Positions 6,517-8,290 of a stretch of DNA of 8,290 nt are shown in pieces. The stretch covers positions 1 to 8,290 of the forward strand of contig WRER01000022.1 of the NCBI GenBank assembly GCA_009779205.1, given 5' to 3'. The notes beneath the pieces were generated by a model that had not been told where the DNA came from, made no database searches, and saw nothing but the letters and a program-made list of their open reading frames with translations. This DNA is from Methanobacteriota archaeon. Lineage in GTDB: Archaea > Halobacteriota > Methanomicrobia > Methanomicrobiales > Methanospirillaceae. Position numbers and translations under genes: made by a program. Numbering within the stretch: the first letter of the stretch is position 1; each line of letters starts with the position of its first letter.

Positions 6517-7149
6517 TTAACACTGAAACAAGCCTTCAATCATAGATCGAGAATATGACACGCCCCTGACCTGCATATTCCATCGATGCATTTTTGAGTA
6601 GATGGGAGTGCAGCAGGAAAAGAGTTCCAACAATTCTTTTTCCGTGAAATAGTGTGTCATTATTCCATTCCCACGAAGATAGCTATACTCTTCTGCACAG
6701 TGACTTCCGATCCCTGCACGAAAATCGCTGCGCTCAAATACAACGATCCATATCATGGCACCTGGTTTTGCAATGCGAACCATCTCAGCTACAGCTTCTG
6801 ATCGTCGCTCAACAGGAATATGTCCAAGTACATGATGAGCATAGATACGATCTATTACCTGATCACGAAAGGGGAGGGAGATGGCATCAGCACAGACCCG
6901 CTGCATATGCTGTGGGCAAAGGCGGAGTGCAGTACTGCTGAAATCAACAGCAAGCAGAGTAATACATGAATGAATGCCAAGAAATCCACGAAAACACTTT
7001 CCATCACCTGCACCGAGATCGAGATATATAAGATCAGAAGCAGAAGAAGGATCAGGCAAACCGGGTGGAGGGATTGATGGAGCATTACCCCAGAGCCGAC
7101 CTTTTTTCTCATACTCTACAGACCAGGCATGAGAGAGTGGATGAGGCAA
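6517..7149 (-). CDS. Class I SAM-dependent methyltransferase (Methyltransf_11-like), substrate unknown
   Basis: From the TTG at 7149 the protein has 210 residues. SAM-binding motif I is YLDLGAGDGK (42-51), an acidic D69 ends the second strand (LLAVDFS), ADAISLPF (87-94, D88) is the third-strand loop, and DRIYAHHVLGHIP is the fourth strand. A C-terminal half with a TEKELLELF segment completes a Methyltransf_11-type fold. The N-terminus HAWSVEYEKKGRLWGNAP resembles the W..EY...G.LWG lead-in of related archaeal methyltransferases. The frame is open to 7236 (ATG at 7233, TTG at 7236), but those starts lie inside groEL and would add about 28 residues unlike the family. GGTG five bases before the TTG at 7149 supports the shorter form; the start remains uncertain. 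It lies directly behind groEL, likely in one transcript. The substrate cannot be read from the sequence. Confidence 0.82.
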   Translation of the reverse strand: MPHPLSHAWSVEYEKKGRLWGNAPSIPPPGLPDPSSASDLIYLDLGAGDGKCFRGFLGIHSCITLLAVDFSSTALRLCPQHMQRVCADAISLPFRDQVIDRIYAHHVLGHIPVERRSEAVAEMVRIAKPGAMIWIVVFERSDFRAGIGSHCAEEYSYLRGNGIMTHYFTEKELLELFSCCTPIYSKMHRWNMQVRGVSYSRSMIEGLFQC

Positions 7150-7186
7150 AAAGACACCAAAAAAATAGATTTGTGATAGTCTGAGT

Positions 7187-8290
7187 TTAGATAATGATCG
7201 CAGAGGACAAGCGATCGCGATCCTTTTCTTCATCAAAGTCTACAACCACTGACTCGGTTGTAAGCAACATGCCTGCAATAGAAGCTGCATTTTGCAGACC
7301 TGAACGCACGACCTTGGTTGGATCCAGGACGCCAACTTTCAAAAGATCTTCAAATTCGTTTTTCTTTGCATTATATCCAAAGTTTTTATTGTCCTGTGCT
7401 CTGATGACAGCGACAACCTCTGCACCCTCGCGACCAGAATTAATAGCAATCTGGCGCAGTGGTTCTTCAAGAGATCTTTTGACGATATCAAGACCAATCT
7501 GTTGTTCTGTATCAAGTTTTAGAGAGTCAAGAGCAGCTGCAGCCTGGAAGAGAGTTACACCGCCACCAGCGACATATCCTTCTTCAACAGCAGCTTTCGT
7601 TGCGTTTAATGCGTCATCAATGCGCATCTTCTTCTCTTTAACCTCAGTTTCTGTTGCAGCACCTGCACGAATCACTGCTACACCACCGCCAAGTTTTCCA
7701 AGACGAGTCTGAAGCATGGTTTTGTCATACTTCTTTTCTGCGATATTGAGCTGGGATTCGATAAGATTCTTTCTGGCTACGATTTTTTCTTTATCTCCCT
7801 TGCCGCCAATGATGGTTGTTGAGTCTGCATCAATACGAACAGTAGCAGCTCGCCCAAGCATATCCAATGTGATATCTTCAAGTGTGAGGTCATATTTTTC
7901 AGAGATAACCGTTCCGCCAGTCAGAATTGCAATATCTGCAAGCATTGCTTCCTGCACATCTCCAAACTCAGGAGATTTCACAGCACATGTTTTCAGAGAG
8001 CCACGCATATGGTTCAAAATAAGAGCAGTCTGTGCATCTCCATCGACATCCTCAGCGATGATAACTAAAGGTGTTCCGGAGGAAGCGATCATTTCAAGCA
8101 GTGGAACAATACTTTTTACAGATGAAATTTTCTTGTCGGTCAGAAGGATATATGGGTTTTCAAACTCTGCAATGCGTCGTTCCTCATCTGTTATCATGTA
8201 TGGAGAGATGAATCCACGGTCAAACTGCATACCTTCGACATGTTCAAGAGTTGTTTCAAGTGTTTTTGAGTTTTCAACAGAGATAACACC
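7187..8290 (-). CDS. groEL: Group I chaperonin GroEL, C-terminal part (N-terminus outside window)
   Basis: GroEL forms the double-ring ATP-driven folding chamber that works with GroES. The 367 visible residues begin at GVISVENS, near residue 173 of the E. coli protein, so about 172 residues are missing (estimated by aligning the D398 region). Seen in order: [15 protein letters not shown], apical [11 protein letters not shown] and [40 protein letters not shown], and [20 protein letters not shown] containing the catalytic Asp (visible residue 226), then [11 protein letters not shown]. The end is acidic/basic then RLSSAIII, without the GGM-repeat tail of most bacterial GroELs. Where most GroELs have PGFGDRR, this one has PEFGDVQ (7952-7972). 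Group I chaperonins occur in some mesophilic methanogens beside the thermosome and are attributed to transfer from bacteria. groES would be expected upstream, outside the window. Confidence 0.97.
   Translation of the reverse strand, partial: GVISVENSKTLETTLEHVEGMQFDRGFISPYMITDEERRIAEFENPYILLTDKKISSVKSIVPLLEMIASSGTPLVIIAEDVDGDAQTALILNHMRGSLKTCAVKSPEFGDVQEAMLADIAILTGGTVISEKYDLTLEDITLDMLGRAATVRIDADSTTIIGGKGDKEKIVARKNLIESQLNIAEKKYDKTMLQTRLGKLGGGVAVIRAGAATETEVKEKKMRIDDALNATKAAVEEGYVAGGGVTLFQAAAALDSLKLDTEQQIGLDIVKRSLEEPLRQIAINSGREGAEVVAVIRAQDNKNFGYNAKKNEFEDLLKVGVLDPTKVVRSGLQNAASIAGMLLTTESVVVDFDEEKDRDRLSSAIII

Noticed and set aside
7194..7712. A 172-codon plus-strand frame opposite groEL
   Set aside because: It is a Ser/Thr/Pro/Ala-rich shadow of the conserved GroEL coding sequence with no domain features.

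Overview
The window is ordinary-looking chromosome of a euryarchaeal methanogen, most likely a member of the Methanomicrobiales such as a Methanospirillum relative. This rests on an archaeal-type adenylosuccinate synthetase, archaeal translation factor aIF1/SUI1, a small Trm112-like zinc protein, a one-domain archaeal PRC-barrel protein, cobamide synthesis genes, AT-rich TATA-like boxes just upstream of start codons, and a bacterial-type (group I) GroEL, which among archaea is known from some mesophilic methanogens. The genus is an inference; the euryarchaeal assignment is firm.

Layout. Plus strand, 1-3287: the 3' end of purA, a 58-residue Trm112-like gene that overlaps purA by ATGA, cbiB immediately behind it, then a promoter-sized gap and the pdxS-pdxT pair. 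Positions 3288-3721 form a convergent gene-free region containing an unusual pyrimidine-rich, G-poor tract and T-runs that probably end pdxST transcription. Minus strand, 5677-3722: cbiP followed by an unrecognised ribbon-helix-helix-like protein. Plus strand, 5807-6467: aIF1 and the PRC-barrel gene, apparently as separate transcripts. Minus strand, 8290-6517: the C-terminal two thirds of groEL, then a class I methyltransferase gene beginning around the groEL stop.

How the genes work together. cbiP and cbiB are consecutive late steps of corrinoid assembly: amidation to cobyric acid, then aminopropanol-phosphate attachment. pdxS and pdxT form the ribose-5-phosphate-dependent PLP synthase. The aminopropanol phosphate used in cobamide synthesis comes from a PLP-dependent decarboxylase in other organisms, so the two cofactor pathways are linked. 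purA, aIF1, Trm112-like protein and groEL are housekeeping or folding functions. I see no insertion sequence, CRISPR array, tRNA, rRNA or phage gene. The least understood items are the RHH-like protein behind cbiP, the PRC-barrel protein, the methyltransferase next to groEL, and the 3288-3721 intergenic region.
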